Part shown: one piece after another, positions 11,399-23,114 of the stretch | Layout of the letters: every line of letters begins with the position of its first letter | Position numbering within the stretch: position 1 is the first letter of the stretch | DNA from: Symbiodinium sp. CCMP2592 | Lineage: Eukaryota; Sar; Dinophyceae; Suessiales; Symbiodiniaceae | Length of the DNA: 64,000 nt | Direction of reading: 5' to 3' | Assembly (NCBI GenBank): GCA_905221615.1 | Contig: CAJNDT010006147.1 | Span: forward strand, 1,231,152 to 1,295,151 | Position numbers and translations under genes: made by a program | The notes under the pieces: model-generated | What the model saw: only the letters and a program-made list of their open reading frames with translations | Database searches by the model: none | Told to the model about the DNA's origin: nothing

Positions 11399-11690
11399 AC
11401 AGTCCGCGCTCCCGCCGAGGCTGGAGCTAGCGGCGAGCTTGGCGAAAGACGGCGCTGGCGGCAAAGAGGAGCCGCAGCCCTGCGCGCCTTTTACTGGGCT
11501 TTGGAGTACCCTACTTTAATATTTTTTTCTGGGACTTGTTACTTTAAGGGAGCCATTCTGAAATAAAAGTCTATAAATTTTCGCCCTGGTGACTTCACAA
11601 GCCCAGGTTTATCTGAAGCAAACAGATCACGATGCCTGCTTCATACTAGGGCCACGTGTGGATGGACAGATTTATCAATGAAGCTAGAAG
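11399..11690. other. no supported gene
   Basis: Short, somewhat GC-rich stretch (11400-11500) with no open frame worth calling. Confidence 0.35.
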
Positions 11691-11694
11691 TGGC

Positions 11695-12130
11695 ACTACA
11701 TGCATGCGTACATGCATACGTGCACACATACACATGCGCACCCACAAACACACACAAACACACAAACACACAAACACACAAACACACAAACACGCAAACA
11801 CGCAAACACACACACAAACACACATGTATACATACATACATACATAAATACATACATACATACATACATACATGGGTTACATGCATACATGCGCAGGCAC
11901 CTACCGACCTACATACATGCATACATACACACACGCACTCACTCACACACGTATATACACACACGCACACATGAATACGTACTTAGATGGGTGCTTGTGC
12001 ATTTCTCTGCGTACATACATTACATGCATTCTTTTATGCTTTCGCCTAAACACATACGCACATGCATGCATGCATATGTGTGTAGTATATATGCGTGCAT
12101 ACACACGTATAGGCATATGCACATGTACCT
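11695..12130. repeat. CA-rich microsatellite (ACACAA, CATA, CACATG units)
   Basis: Long runs of ACACAA (about 11740-11825), CATA (about 11825-11875) and mixed CACATAC units. The many open frames here encode only His/Thr/Cys/Val repeats and should not be annotated as proteins. Confidence 0.9.
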
Positions 12131-12555
12131 AAGAGCTGCGTAGGTATACGGTATACAGTGCGCATTTGTGTGGTAATCTTTCTACTTGGGCTGTATGTGT
12201 AATGAGAAGTCTGTAGTAATTAGTGAAGTACAGGATTGTAGACGGCTTATGCCTAAAATACATCCCAAGTCCTGAACAATGCTTCAAGTTCAAGATCCCG
12301 AACGGTGGAACCCTGCAAAGTCCTTGTCAAGATATACAAGAGAACAAGAAACTGACTGACGGGCCTTATACAGTAGCTCTACCTCCCAAAGCTTGAACTT
12401 TTTGGGCCCAGTTGTTGAAGAAGAGAGAGAAAACAAGAAGCTGACTGACAGGCCTTGCTGCGCGGCCTGGCCTTTGAAACGGCTGCTGCGGCCAAAGACT
12501 CCGCCGGAGGCGGGACACGCAGTGGTACGGACCCAAACAGTGGGGAATAGGGTTT
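12131..12555. other. no supported gene; short direct repeat
   Basis: AACAAGAA(A/G)CTGACTGAC followed by GGCCTT occurs at about 12344-12368 and again at about 12432-12458. No gene is supported. Confidence 0.35.
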
Positions 12556-12559
12556 GCTG

Positions 12560-12662
12560 CAGGGTTTAGGGACCCAAAAAGGGACCATAATTTTGACAGC
12601 CACCCATATCTAGGATTCTATAAGGTAATCCCAAAAAGGAACTACTTTGGGGCCTATGGGTA
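12560..12662. mobile_element. composite of family A right end and family B right half
   Basis: GGGACCATAATTTTGACAGC ending CACCCATATC joins directly to TAGGATTCTATAAGGTAAT of family B and runs to GGGGCCTATGGGTA. The junction is the same as in the element at 1449-1588. Confidence 0.6.
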
Positions 12663-13650
12663 GAGTCCCCACTGTATGTTTTAGTTGAGCCACTTCCACA
12701 TTTAGGAGACCATAAGTTATCCCGAAATAGGAATGAAAATGGAGACTACATGTCAAAGCCGCCTCGTGGCACAGGAATTACAATGGAGGCTACATATAAA
12801 CCCCGCCTCGTCGCACCGGGTGTAGGGTTCAGGGATTTAGGGCTTAATACAGCTTAGGCCCTAGTCCCCTAAACCCTAAAACCTACTGCGTTCTGCTGAA
12901 ACCTGCAGGTGCAGCAGCACGAGCAGTTCCGATGTCCCTGTGGCTGCAGAGGACTTTGCAACACAACGTGGGGATAGATCGAAGTAACGACACTTCAATT
13001 TGCCGTAGAGAATCCCATTTCGTGTCGGCTGGGCCATGTGAAACTGCAGGCCTTGGATGACCCTAGAAAGCACATGTACACATGAGTGTACGTCCTTCTG
13101 AATGGCTTTCTGACTCCAGGGATTGGGCCCTGGTTTCGGGCCCTAAACCCTATAAACCCTAAACTGTTGAGAATAGTTGGGGTGGTTGGGGCGGGACTGC
13201 ATGCTGACGCATGCACGCGACAAGCGGGCGCGCCCCTATTCCTAAAGTAAGAGGCGCACCCACCGCGCGCATACTGTTACACACCCTATAAACCCTAAAA
13301 CCCTAAACTGCTTACTTAGGTCCCGAAGTTAAGACGGGTTCGACGTCGTTTTGGGGTGCTTTAACACTTTAGGGAGTAAGGTTTTATTTGTTGGAGCTTT
13401 AAGATTTGGGTCTAGGCCTAGGGAGTAGGGGCTGAGGTCGAGGATGTGGAGTTTTGTACCTCATCCTCGTGCAGGATTGACCCTCTCACAGCCGAGCAGT
13501 GCGCAAGCGAGGTGCGAGGAACACCAGTTCGGTGTCGACCTGTAAGTAGGTATGACTTCTCGTCCAAGTGCTCCTTGTTTGATAATAATTATCAGTCTAC
13601 CGGCTTCCATCGGCAATGACGGCTTCTGTGTTTTCTTCAGGATTCTGTGT
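12663..13650. other. no supported gene; family B fragments
   Basis: AGGAATTACAATGGAGGCTA (about 12775) and a similar copy at about 12730 are right-arm fragments of family B. The remaining sequence has no supported gene. Confidence 0.35.
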
Positions 13651-13656
13651 GATCTG

Positions 13657-13765
13657 CCCGGAGAGCCCAATACCCCTTGATTAAGGAATATAGCTTAAAT
13701 CATAACATGAAGCCCTATATAATTTAAGCCATATTCCTTTATTAAGGGGTATTGGGCTCTCTGGG
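13657..13765. mobile_element. palindromic element, family L
   Basis: Left CCCGGAGAGCCCAATACCCC pairs with right GGGGTATTGGGCTCTCTGGG. Inside, AAGGAATATAGCTTAAAT pairs with ATTTAAGCCATATTCCTT. This is the most complete family L copy, about 109 bp. Confidence 0.8.
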
Positions 13766-13839
13766 TGTGTCTTTCGGATATTCACGCTGCTTGCTGCCCT
13801 GTTCCGCGTCCACCCGAGTCTGTCGGGCCCCTTGAGAAG

Positions 13840-13990
13840 GTTTGGGTTTGTTTAGGGTTGAGGGGCAGTTTAGGGTTTAGGTTTTAGGGTTTAGGGCTTT
13901 GGGTTTAGGATTTTGGGGTTTAGGTTTCAGGGTTTAGGGCTTAGGGTTTAGGGTTTTAGGGTTTCGGATTGCAGGGTTTAGCATTTTAAG
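13840..13990. repeat. degenerate TTTAGGG tract
   Basis: Imperfect TTTAGGG, TTTTAGGG and TTTAGGGC units with occasional GGATT, similar to the longer tract at 21330-21750. Confidence 0.7.
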
Positions 13991-14335
13991 GGCTACTTGT
14001 TTCGACTGCCATTCCATGACTCATTGCCTATCGCGATTTTCTGAATACCGAGAGGGTCTTTCAGGGCTCCCTTTAAGTACGAACCGAATCGCTCGTGCTG
14101 TGTACTTGTCACACTGGTACTCCTGGTGTTCGCTCATATAGCCGTGTCTGTTCCTTCGGCACTTGTTTTGTTACGGTGTTGTGCATGTTCTTGCTGCACC
14201 CTTTTTGCACCCCACGACTTGTTTACTTACCAAAGCCTAGGTATCCCTGCATTAACTGCTGGGACATGTTTGCAAACATATGCTTTGTGCTGCAGCTTGT
14301 GTTTGTGATTTTCCCTAAGCGTCCATGTACCTAAA

Positions 14336-14425
14336 TAGTATAGACATTGGCCTTGAAGTATTCCCTATGTAGGTACATCGGGCCCAAAGTATATGTTATT
14401 TGGGTGCATGAACCCTTTGGGTTTC
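14336..14425. mobile_element. family G element, degraded
   Basis: ATAGTATAGACATTGGCCTT, GAAGTATTCCCTATGTAGG and TACATCGGGCCCAAAGTA match the family G copies at 24650 and 47678 in order. Confidence 0.5.
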
Positions 14426-15225
14426 TTCAGGCACACGGACTCGCCGCAATTTCAACGGCAAGCCCCAAACCCATAGAAGTGGGCACAGCAGAAACTGCTG
14501 GTACGGCAAGGACCACTTGCCCTCAGTGTTCTTGGATTCATTTTTTCACTATAGTAAACCCGATCCCCATACCCACTATAGATAACCTTCATTTTTCGTT
14601 CACCTGGCTCGAAGCCTAGACTCAAGGGCCCTTGTGATCACTCCACCTTCCGACTCAGGTGGCAACACTTCGATCGCTTGAGTGAGTGCCAGGAGGTACA
14701 GTCGGACCATCGAATTCGCTAAGATGTCTTCAGACAGAAGTTTAAGTCTAAAGCTCAATGATATGATTGTTCGTTTGTGCCCTCCCTGCCCTAGTCTTAA
14801 AGCTCCTGTGGTACTCTCCTACCCGCAACCCCTCGTGAGATCCCCTGAGACCTTCAGCAGTAAAGCCTCGCGCACAGTCTGTACCCAAAAGACGTTGTTC
14901 CTGAAGCTGAGGCTTTAACTATGCCGACACCTTCACCCTTATAGTAACACCCGTATAGAACACGAGTTGCTCTGTGTTTAAGACATTGGAGGCAGCTGGT
15001 GTGATACCAAAGCACTAGATGTTTTCCCAAACCTCAGATTATAGTTGCACGTGTCACACCGACCGTTTCGACATAATCCCACATTCGAAGGCCGGAACTC
15101 CCTAAGCCCTAAGTTGCCTCAAACTCGAACTGTTAAACCCTTAAGCCCCGAATCCACAAACGACACTAACCTAAATCCTGAATAACAACCCCAAGCTCGG
15201 CCAAAAGCCCGGGATACTTACAGAA
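14426..15225. other. no supported gene
   Basis: Frames at 14347-14619 and 14682-14918 have no motif and no coding-like bias that I can see. Confidence 0.35.
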
Positions 15226-15227
15226 GC

Positions 15228-15346
15228 AGTACTTCGAGCTGCATGGGTAGTTAGTTTGAGATATAAGTCCCCCAACTTGGGTCATACCATCATAACTAGG
15301 GTTCTCCCACTTACGATCCTACTTACAACTACCCATGAACCTCTAA
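15228..15346. mobile_element. palindromic element, family C
   Basis: GCATGGGTAGTTAG at the left and ACTACCCATGAACCTCTAAG at the right are complementary. The inner TATAAGTCCCC and TAGGGTTCTCCCACTTA follow the family order. Confidence 0.6.
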
Positions 15347-15699
15347 GCATGGGACCCTTACATAATGCATAATACCGTCTTAGCATGCAATACCATTAAC
15401 ATCTGTATAGTAACACTTGCAGTAACCCGTAATGCAACGTGCAACCCTCAAGGAACCATTTTAGTAAGCCTCGCAGAAATGCTGCAGCAACTCTTATACA
15501 GCATTACCGACGCCTTGTAGTAGCTAACCCTCATTGCATCCCTTGTGGCAACTCTTCATGGCAAAGTTTATGGGGTCCATCAGCGACACCCCTAAAAGCC
15601 TCAAAGTAAACCCTAAGCCCAAAAACCTTCCCAAACTCCACACCAAAAGATCTAAACCCATAAGCGCCTAGACATTCCTGCAGTTTAAGGTACACTACA

Positions 15700-15860
15700 T
15701 GATAGAAAAACAACCCTAAGCCCCAATGTCTAAACCCTAAACCATAAACTCTGAACCCCAAGCCCTAAACCCTAAACCCCTTAAACCCCCAAGTCTGAAC
15801 CCCAAACCCTAAACCCTGAACTTTAAGCCTTAAACCCTAAACCCTACTCCGAGTTTTGAC
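15700..15860. repeat. degenerate CCCTAAA tract
   Basis: CCCTAAACC, CCCCAAGCC and CCTGAAC variants fill this stretch. Confidence 0.65.
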
Positions 15861-16775
15861 CGTCACCCAGACGGCAGAGCCTTGAGAGCTCGGGAAACCG
15901 AGGGCAGGTGAGCAATTCGGGGCCGTTTAGGGTTTAGTTTACTGCTCTTTGGAATTAAATTTACTCTATTATTGTATTAAAACTTAAGGGGGTTAATAAG
16001 AACATTGGTTATTATTCTGGTTCTAAGGGTTGCGCAGTTTGGGGTTTACGCGGTCTAGGGCGACTGCGCTAGTAGGGTTTAGCATTCAAGCTTGAGGGTG
16101 CACAGCACTAGGATATGAGGGTGCTAGGCTTTGGGTTATTCAGGTTTAGGGCCTAGCGTTTAGTTTAAATTTAATATCATTGAGAATCAGTCTGAGAGTT
16201 GAGAGCTCAGGGTCTTCGGGTTTTAGGTTACGAAGTGTTTGCCTCTGCTCCCAAATGTAGCTGTCGAGCTCACCAAGTTTTGGCGCACTTTGCATTGGGA
16301 GCCTTCTTGCGCGGGTCTAGATTTGGGTTGAGGAGAGCCCGAAACCCTAAACCCAAAACCGAGGTCGTTGGATTTTGGGGATCTCCGAAGTGCTGTTATT
16401 TGAGGGTCCCATCCATAGTAGGATCCTCAGGGTACAGTCTGGGCTTCAAAGGGGAGTACTTGGCAGCATTGTATGCGGGCATTCATGTTGTCTTGCAGTC
16501 TCCTGCCTGATTCGAGGTATGTCGCGGGAGTAGTTTCGACATCTGAAGTCTAAAGTATTTGGGTGGCCTCTACGTGCTCACCTCCCTGATCGATTTTCGG
16601 CCTAACGATACTTGTACAGATGGCCTGTTTGCCCTCCGAGAGGAGATGTTCCAGCAGATATGGGTCAGCGCAGAAGAACTGAGATTTCGATTGTTTTCTG
16701 TCAGTACAACAATAGCGGTGTGGGTATGAACAGTCAGTGGTCCTAGTGGTGCCATGATCAGTTGTCAGTGGGATT
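15861..16775. other. no supported gene
   Basis: A frame at 16199-16510 has no motif. TTTAGGG-type motifs are frequent between 15925 and 16170. Confidence 0.35.
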
Positions 16776-16779
16776 AATA

Positions 16780-17110
16780 GTTTCCGTCGTCGTAGTAGTG
16801 GAAGCAGAAGCGCAAGTGGTAAAGATGGACATGGTAGTGATAGTGGTATTGGTAGTGATCGTCGCACTAGTAGTGGTAGTAGTGGTAGTGGTAGTGGTAG
16901 TGGTAGTGGTAGTGGTAGTGGTAGTGGTGGTAGTAGTACTAGTGGTGAGTAGCGGTGCATAGTAGTGTGTAGTAGTGATAGTAGTGGTGTGTAGTGCAAC
17001 GTAGTAGTGTGTAGTAGTCTGTATTAAAATCTAGTACCTAGTAGGTATCAAGTTAGTAGTTAGTAGTCAGTACTTCTAGCAATACTTAATTAGTAGTTGT
17101 GTTTGTAGTT
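16780..17110. repeat. (TAGTGG)n / (GTAGT)n microsatellite
   Basis: TAGTGG/TAGTAGTGG units are nearly perfect between about 16870 and 16930 and decay into GTAGT-rich sequence up to about 17110. The poly-Val and poly-Leu/Pro frames across it are artefacts. Confidence 0.9.
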
Positions 17111-17810
17111 GTCGTTGTAGTTTTTGTTGTTGTGGTTGTGGCGATTGATTTTGCTGCCGTTGTTGCAAGCAGTAGAGATATTGACAGTGAGTGGATGTCG
17201 TAGAGTTGCAGCGTCAGCAGGAGGAAGCGTGCTGCGCAGAGGCGGTGACAATATTACCTTATGCAGGCGAGAGTGTCCTTTCTTTCGGTTTGTTTGTAGC
17301 TATATGGCATTACTGTGGGATACCTCAGAACGGGCTCTAACAATGCAGTCTTGTTGCATTCTCGCGAAGCTTCATGTTAAAGGCCACCCCCATGCTGAGA
17401 CATCGACGCAGGGCTTCGTGCGGACAATCCGGATGCTACTCAAAAACATGCCAGGTGGGTTATGTCACAGATGTAAACTAAGGTTCCCAAGAAGGTACTC
17501 ATCCTACGTGCGGTGAATTGTACTAGGGACAAACGACCCTAAGATGCTGGTCAGCATGGGGACAGCAAAACCTAAATCCTTTCACCTTCAAGCCCTTACA
17601 CTGGGGCCGAAAACCTTGAGCAAACTTTCGAGCAAGCTGTGCGTCAGTAGTTTGGTTTCAAGAACAAGCCTTGGACTTTGAACAAGCCACTAAGCTCTTG
17701 AGTCCACTAGCTGGAACGAACACCTCGCCAAAGATCCTCATACCGAACCGTGACCCTAAGCCCTCGAATGCTGAATGCTGCCCTCAACTTTCAGACCCTC
17801 ATACCTCAAC
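17111..17810. other. no supported gene
   Basis: A 130-codon frame at 17124-17516 (+) is the longest here, but it starts in the GTTGTT-rich repeat edge and has no recognisable domain. I leave it uncalled. Confidence 0.3.
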
Positions 17811-17922
17811 TAGGACCGAGAGTGGGCCCTTATTACTTTTTTCCGGGTTTAGGTTACCTTTTTTATCGCCCTTTAAACCAAAAAGGGCACCTTGTTTATT
17901 CCTAGGTTACTTTTAGGTCTAG
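17811..17922. mobile_element. palindromic element, family J
   Basis: TAGGACCGAGAGTGGGCCC on the left is matched by CTAGGTTACTTTTAGGTCTA on the right. The core keeps GGTTTAGGTTACCTT and AAACCAAAAAGGGCACC. Copies are at 18788, 42582 and 59440. Confidence 0.6.
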
Positions 17923-17983
17923 TCAAACCTCAAGGCATGAAGCTCCATCGCCGAACTAACTGGACATGAGCCCGACTGCCCAA

Positions 17984-18075
17984 TACAGGTGCCTCAATAA
18001 TTACCTATACGGTTTTGGGGGCTCATTCTCTATCGGGGCGCGCAACCTTGTTCTAATTATTGAGGCCCCTACTAT
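17984..18075. mobile_element. palindromic element, family I
   Basis: TACAGGTGCCTCAATAATTA is mirrored by TAATTATTGAGGCCCCTACT, with TTTTGGGGGCTC in the core. Confidence 0.6.
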
Positions 18076-18787
18076 ATTGCATCAACGACCCAGAGCAGGA
18101 AGCAGATGATCTTCGGTGTAGGTTTTTAGTGCTTAATGTTTCAACTATTGGGGTTTACCTGCCCCTCCCAACCGCTTCTTTTTAGAGCCTAAGCACCCAC
18201 TATTAAGGACCATAAGGCCTTGATTAGAGGGTACTTAGCGGGGTGCTGGTTGGTCTCAGGTCTTTGCCCTTGATCCCGACTTTTGCTTCTCGTATCCTCT
18301 CCACCTGGGCACCTGATACGGGATGAGAACGTTTGCCGGCTCTGCCAAGACGGACGGAGCGATCCACCTATGACATGACTACCATTTCATGTGCAGCTGA
18401 GTTGTCACGGCTAAAGATGCTGAGCTAGAAGTGGATGCCCAGCTTAGTTAGACTCGAAGTACCCTGAGCTTAAAAGTACGCCTAAAGAACAACAAGATTA
18501 ATCGAACCCCCTCTCACAGCTTTGATTCCCCCTCAAACCCCTGTCCCTAACTAGAGACCCAGATCACTAGGCTCGCGTGTTTTCAAGGGAAAGGGCATTG
18601 ACTTATTTCCACAGTGTTTGGAAGGGGCAGAGAATTGTAGCGGAGATTTCTGGAGTCAGCCAGTAGTCTGTGAAGCAAAGCACCTCTTGATCCCGCATCT
18701 CCATAGCACGGGAGTCTTCGTAGTTAATTTTAATTGTAGCATTCTCTCAACGCCCTTTTATGCTTATAATACAGCAAAGCACGAAGC
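18076..18787. other. no supported gene
   Basis: No open frame of note and no repeat that I can place in a family. Confidence 0.35.
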
Positions 18788-18898
18788 CTAGGATTGAGAG
18801 TAGGCCCTTATTCCCTTTTTTCGGGTTTAGGTTACCTTATAACCCCCTTGAAGCCAAAACGGGCACCCTTTTTATTCCTAGGTCACTCTTAGGTCTAG
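18788..18898. mobile_element. palindromic element, family J
   Basis: CCTAGGATTGAGAGTAGGCC on the left and TTCCTAGGTCACTCTTAGG on the right, with the family core GGGTTTAGGTTACCTTATAA. Confidence 0.65.
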
Positions 18899-19020
18899 AA
18901 GCCCTAGTCTAAGCATTATAAGGCTTCTGCATTGTGTCATGGCGCCCTGCGGCGAGCAGTGCGCGAGATCAGGCTCCCAGCAAGTTGTGGTACGCTTTCC
19001 ACGACTTTGTGTTCGACCTA

Positions 19021-19111
19021 TACCCCTAGGGCTAAAGGACTCATATATTAGTGCGTTTGGCCCAAACACCATACTATATAAGGCTTTTGGGCCATGTTGA
19101 TCCCCAGGGTA
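19021..19111. mobile_element. palindromic element, family K
   Basis: TACCCCTAGGGCTAAAGGAC and TGATCCCCAGGGTA form the ends. GTTTGGCCCAAACACC and AGGCTTTTGGGCC form the core, as in the copies at 23115 and 54235. Confidence 0.65.
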
Positions 19112-19540
19112 CTTTGCCCTCGGAGAGGGCCAACTGCGACGTTCCCATGTTTTCGCAGCTTTGACGGTGCATGCAGATGCTCCTAAACCTTCCTCTCTTC
19201 TACGTATTTCGTCCTTTGCAACATGGAGGATTCTTCTCGGCTCCAAAGCGATGAGCTGCTGAGATCAAAGCAAGAGGAAACCCTACGAGTATCTTGACTC
19301 CTCCGTTGCCAAAGGAAGCAACCTCAAGGCGTACAGTCTCGATCGTAGTTCCCTCTTTCTCGGTTTAACAAATTTTTGTATTTAACAAGATTTCGTATGC
19401 AGGATCCCCAAAACGGAACCACAATAGACACTGCAGGTAGCCGAACCCTGAACCCCAAAAGCCTGATGTCCTGAAGCCCGAAGCTCAACCTCCCGCGGCC
19501 TAGCCTAGATCCTGCGAGCCCTGATTAATGTGCCAGCCTT
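19112..19540. other. no supported gene; family B half near 19385-19440
   Basis: CCCCAAAACGGAACCACAAT with ACTGCAGGTA is a family B right-arm remnant. The rest holds nothing that I recognise. Confidence 0.35.
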
Positions 19541-19652
19541 CATATGGGTGGTTTGTCAAAATTATGGTCCCTGTTTGGGTCCCGATTATACTACGGCACC
19601 GATTATTTCGGGCACCCAAAAAGGGACCATCATGTTGACAACTACCCATATG
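19541..19652. mobile_element. palindromic element, family A (reference copy)
   Basis: CATATGGGTGGTTTGTCAAA at the left and GTTGACAACTACCCATATG at the right form terminal inverted repeats of about 30 bp. The second pair is TTATGGTCCC and GGGACCATCA. Length is 112 bp. Confidence 0.8.
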
Positions 19653-20165
19653 TCTGTGCTATACACCCGCGGAAACTATGGACTGGGAATGCTGGCACAT
19701 AAGAAGCCCTGCAACCCTTTTCTACTACCGAAGGCCTGGATGATGCGCCTCGCTTTCGGCCTTCTGCTGACTGTGAGTGTGCCCGAAATGGGCACTTGGG
19801 TCAGACAGGGTTTCCAGTACAGGGATTGGGATGCCAGGCCTCGTTGGGTGTTGGGGCTTTATGAGTGTTTAATGGCTTGAGGATTCGTGACTTCGGGCTT
19901 GAGGTCCGGGGAGGTGTTCAGCGTTCAGGGTTAGAGGGTCTGGGGTGCCTGCCTTCACGGTACACATGGGCTCGGGTTATAGGATTCAGGGGAAGTTGTT
20001 CATGCTGTTATGCGTCTCGCTTTGTTGTGTTTTTTGCGCTTGTCTGCCTCCTTGTAGTTCTGGTGACTGTATATGTACTAAACCCTAAATGTAATCTAGG
20101 TCTGGTGATATTGGACGCAGAGGTAAGATGAGGGTTAAGGTGGATCTGCACCAGATGCTGCTGAT
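19653..20165. other. no supported gene
   Basis: The frame at 19530-19880 starts inside the family A element and is not a gene. TTTAGGG motifs are few here. Confidence 0.35.
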
Positions 20166-20171
20166 CGTGGC

Positions 20172-20301
20172 TGATGCCGGAAGGATCCATGTACCCATAC
20201 AGTGTATATAAACGAGTAAGTAAGTAACAACCAAGTAAACAAATCATATTTATATATAATGTTATGCCGGAAGGATCCATGTACTACAGTGTATATAAAC
20301 G

Positions 20302-20339
<38 letters not shown>

Positions 20340-20417
20340 TAAGTAAGTAAGTAAGTATAAGTAACAACCAAGTAAACAAATTATATGTATATAAAATATT
20401 TTATACATGTATAAACA

Positions 20418-20453
<36 letters not shown>

Positions 20454-20455
20454 CT
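20172..20455. repeat. 98-bp direct duplication with (AAGT)n and (TA)n expansions
   Basis: GCCGGAAGGATCCATGTAC starts two copies at about 20173 and 20263. Both continue through ACAGTGTATATAAACGAGTA and GTAACAACCAAGTAAACAAA. The second copy has a long AAGT expansion (about 20296-20357), and the block ends in GT and TA runs. Confidence 0.8.
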
Positions 20456-21140
20456 TGGCCCTATAGTCCCTAAACAGGACTCCTTGAAGGCTTCAGTAAA
20501 TATAATCTCGTGCATGGACCACTCGGGATGGAGACTGTCACACTTGCGGAGACGTTGGCGCATCATCTTTGGTGCCAGCACCGCGGCAGTTCATCCGGAA
20601 GTTTGGAGTTTAAGGTCCGAGGGCAACACCACAACGTCCCGTCGGATCACAGATGTTGCAGTTTCTGACACGGGGCAACAAGATCTTGTAATACTCAGGG
20701 GATGTCAAGTGTTCTAATTCGATCCAGGTTTGTGGGCACAGTCAGGTTCTTGTAGGCTCCAATGATTCCGGGCCAGAAGCCCTTAGACTTACTGGCAACA
20801 TGTGGGAACAAGACAATCACCAGCCGCAATTGCATATTGCAACCTAAAACCCCATACCCTAAGCTCTGTCCATTTCTGGTTGAGAGGATGCGGGCCAGGC
20901 TCTTCAAAGAGAACTTTGTGTCACGAAGAGTGTCCGGTTCGGTTAGTCCAGGGTTGTTTAGGTAGAGGGGCCTCAGAATTCGATACCACAGGAACTCAGT
21001 TTGGACTCCGATCTACGTGCCTGTCCCGAGCTCCGAATCAGAAGCTCATGACTAAGAGCTACATATAGTCTTCATTCTAGTTCGTTTCGGGGTTAGCTTA
21101 TAGCATCCTGAATATGAAATAGGCTAAACCAAAAAGGGAG
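20456..21140. other. no supported gene
   Basis: Overlapping frames of 66-98 codons on both strands (20381-21068) have no motifs. Confidence 0.3.
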
Positions 21141-21149
21141 CTACAACAG

Positions 21150-21935
21150 AGACTAACCCTAAACCCCTAATCCCTAAACCCTTAAACCCTAAACCCCTAA
21201 ACCCCTAAACCCTAAACCCCTAAACCCCTAAACCCCTAAATGGGTAGATTCCGTCAGGTGCTGTGCATCGCCGATGTGCCGCTGGTACAGCTCGAAGAGC
21301 ACGAGGCAGATTGGTCGGGCTGGGGCTTAGAGATTAGGATTTCGGGTTTAGGAAGTTTCAGGCTTAGGGTTTTAGGTCTTGGGCTTAGGGTTTAGGATTT
21401 TCGGGTTTAAGGTTTAGGGCTGAGGGTTCTTGGGGTTAGGGTTTTAGGGGTTAGGGTTTAGGGGTTCAGGGTTTTCGGGTTTGAGGATTTTCGGGCTTAG
21501 GGTTTAGGGCTGAGGGTTCTTGGGCTTAGGGCTTAGGGTTTAGGATTTTCGTGTTTAGGATTTTCGGGTTTAGGGTTTAGGGCTGAGGGTTCTTGGGGTT
21601 AGGGCTTAGGGTTCAGGATTTTCGGGTTTAGGATTTTCGTGTCTGGGGTTTAGGGCTGAGGGTTCTTGGGTTTAGGGTTTTAGGGTTTAGGGCTTTGGGT
21701 TTCAGGGGTGTCGGGTTTTAGGGTTTAGGGTTTTTGGGTTCAGAGTGTAGGGTTGTCTAGGTTTGCTGGTGTTCTGCTGCGAGAATCGAATCAAAATGGC
21801 GAGCTAAACCCCAAAGCCTGAGGTTCAAGGTCTTGCATGACTGCATTCCCGACCCTAAACCCTAAACCCTAAACCTAAACCCTAAACCCTAAACCCTAAA
21901 CCCTAACCCTAAACCCTAAACCCTAAACCCTAAAA
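21150..21935. repeat. long interstitial TTTAGGG/CCCTAAA block
   Basis: CCCTAAA units fill 21150-21240. A G-rich degenerate tract runs from about 21330 to 21750, with a higher-order pattern in which GGGCTGAGGGTTCTTGGG recurs four times. A nearly perfect (CCCTAAA)n run closes it at 21853-21932. The strand polarity switches twice within 800 bp. Confidence 0.85.
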
Positions 21936-22025
21936 CCGATCTTTGAACCTCAACCGATGATGAGGGAGTTTGGCATGAGCTTCAACATCCTCTTGGCGGC
22001 TAGAACCTGCTTGTCTTAAGGCTTA

Positions 22026-22122
22026 AAATAGTAATAGTAATAGTAATAGTAATAGTAATAGTAATAATAATAATAATAATAGTAATAATAGTAATTAGTA
22101 ATAGTAATAGTAATAGGCTTAC
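22026..22122. repeat. (TAGTAA)n / (TAA)n microsatellite
   Basis: AATAGT hexamers run from 22026 and grade into AAT triplets, then AATAGT again. Confidence 0.9.
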
Positions 22123-23114
22123 CGCTTGTAGTTCTAGGATCTTTTTGACTATTTCGTAAGGTTTGGGTGTACAGGCAAATCCGCTATTATCATGTTTTTG
22201 TCGGTCGCCCTTCCGCTTTAAGAGTTATATAGGACAAAGATGCACCCTTACCACGACGTCAACATACGTCTTAGCCTCACAGCTTGCATTTCGCTGTATT
22301 GCCTGTCGTTTTTTGCGACTGCTTGCTTTTCAAAGTCGCGTTCATTGTTTCGGGTTCAGCGAGGAGCAGTCATGGGTTCAAGTAGAGGGGCTGTCGGTTC
22401 TACTAGTTAACTACCTACATCGCAGAAAGTCTGGTTTCCATGATAGGAAACTGATCATTATTACGGTAGTGAAAGTACCGCCCCTACACGTACTTAGAAC
22501 CCTTTTGGATTGGAGTGCTTGGGATCGTCAGCAGCTTTCGAGGTCGGTGGCTACCACGCTCGGAGCTCGGAACTCGCGTGTTTGGCGGCTCATGTCAGGG
22601 TGTTTTCAATCCAACAACCTGTGATTCTGAGGGCGGCAGACCCTCAACCCCTGCGTAACCTTAAATTCTAAACCCCAAATTGACTATCTGGTACCGCCCC
22701 CATACTGTAGGGGCCGGAATAAATTAGAATAGGTTCTCGGAGTGTTTTGTATTCTGTTTAAATTACAGAACCAAAAGTACTCGTAGTATTGGTGATTTGT
22801 TAGGCTCCTATATTGAACCTGATTTGCAGGTCAAAGTTCGAGCCTCTTGCCGAAGTAAGCTCAACTTCTCGACTTTGTCAACATCTCAGGACTGCAAATT
22901 CACGATACGCTTTCGGAGAATTTGCCTGGCCCACTCCGACATTCCCCCAAAACATGGAATTGGAATCCGTGAATTTGGGAGTCTCTAGAATTAAAAACCC
23001 TCGACCCGATGAACGAAGGCCCGAACTAAAAAACTCCTGATTCCAGATCAAACCTCTGCCCACACCCTGCAACTTTTTTGCATCCCCCAAACTCCAAACC
23101 CTAAACTAAATCCT
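22123..23114. other. no supported gene; partial family I near 22700-22800
   Basis: TGTAGGGGCCGGAATAAATT at about 22705 is a family I left arm without a clear right arm. The 153-codon frame at 22163-22624 shows no motif. Confidence 0.35.

Noticed and set aside
11641-12143. Several overlapping 60-147-codon frames on both strands
   Set aside because: All arise from the CA/CATA microsatellite and encode only His, Thr, Tyr, Cys and Val repeats.
16550-16999. 149-codon - frame rich in Leu/Pro
   Set aside because: More than a third comes from the TAGTGG microsatellite, and the rest has no motif.
22163-22624. 153-codon + frame
   Set aside because: No domain, no coding-like neighbour exons, and it lies in the repeat mosaic; such lengths occur by chance in 64 kb.
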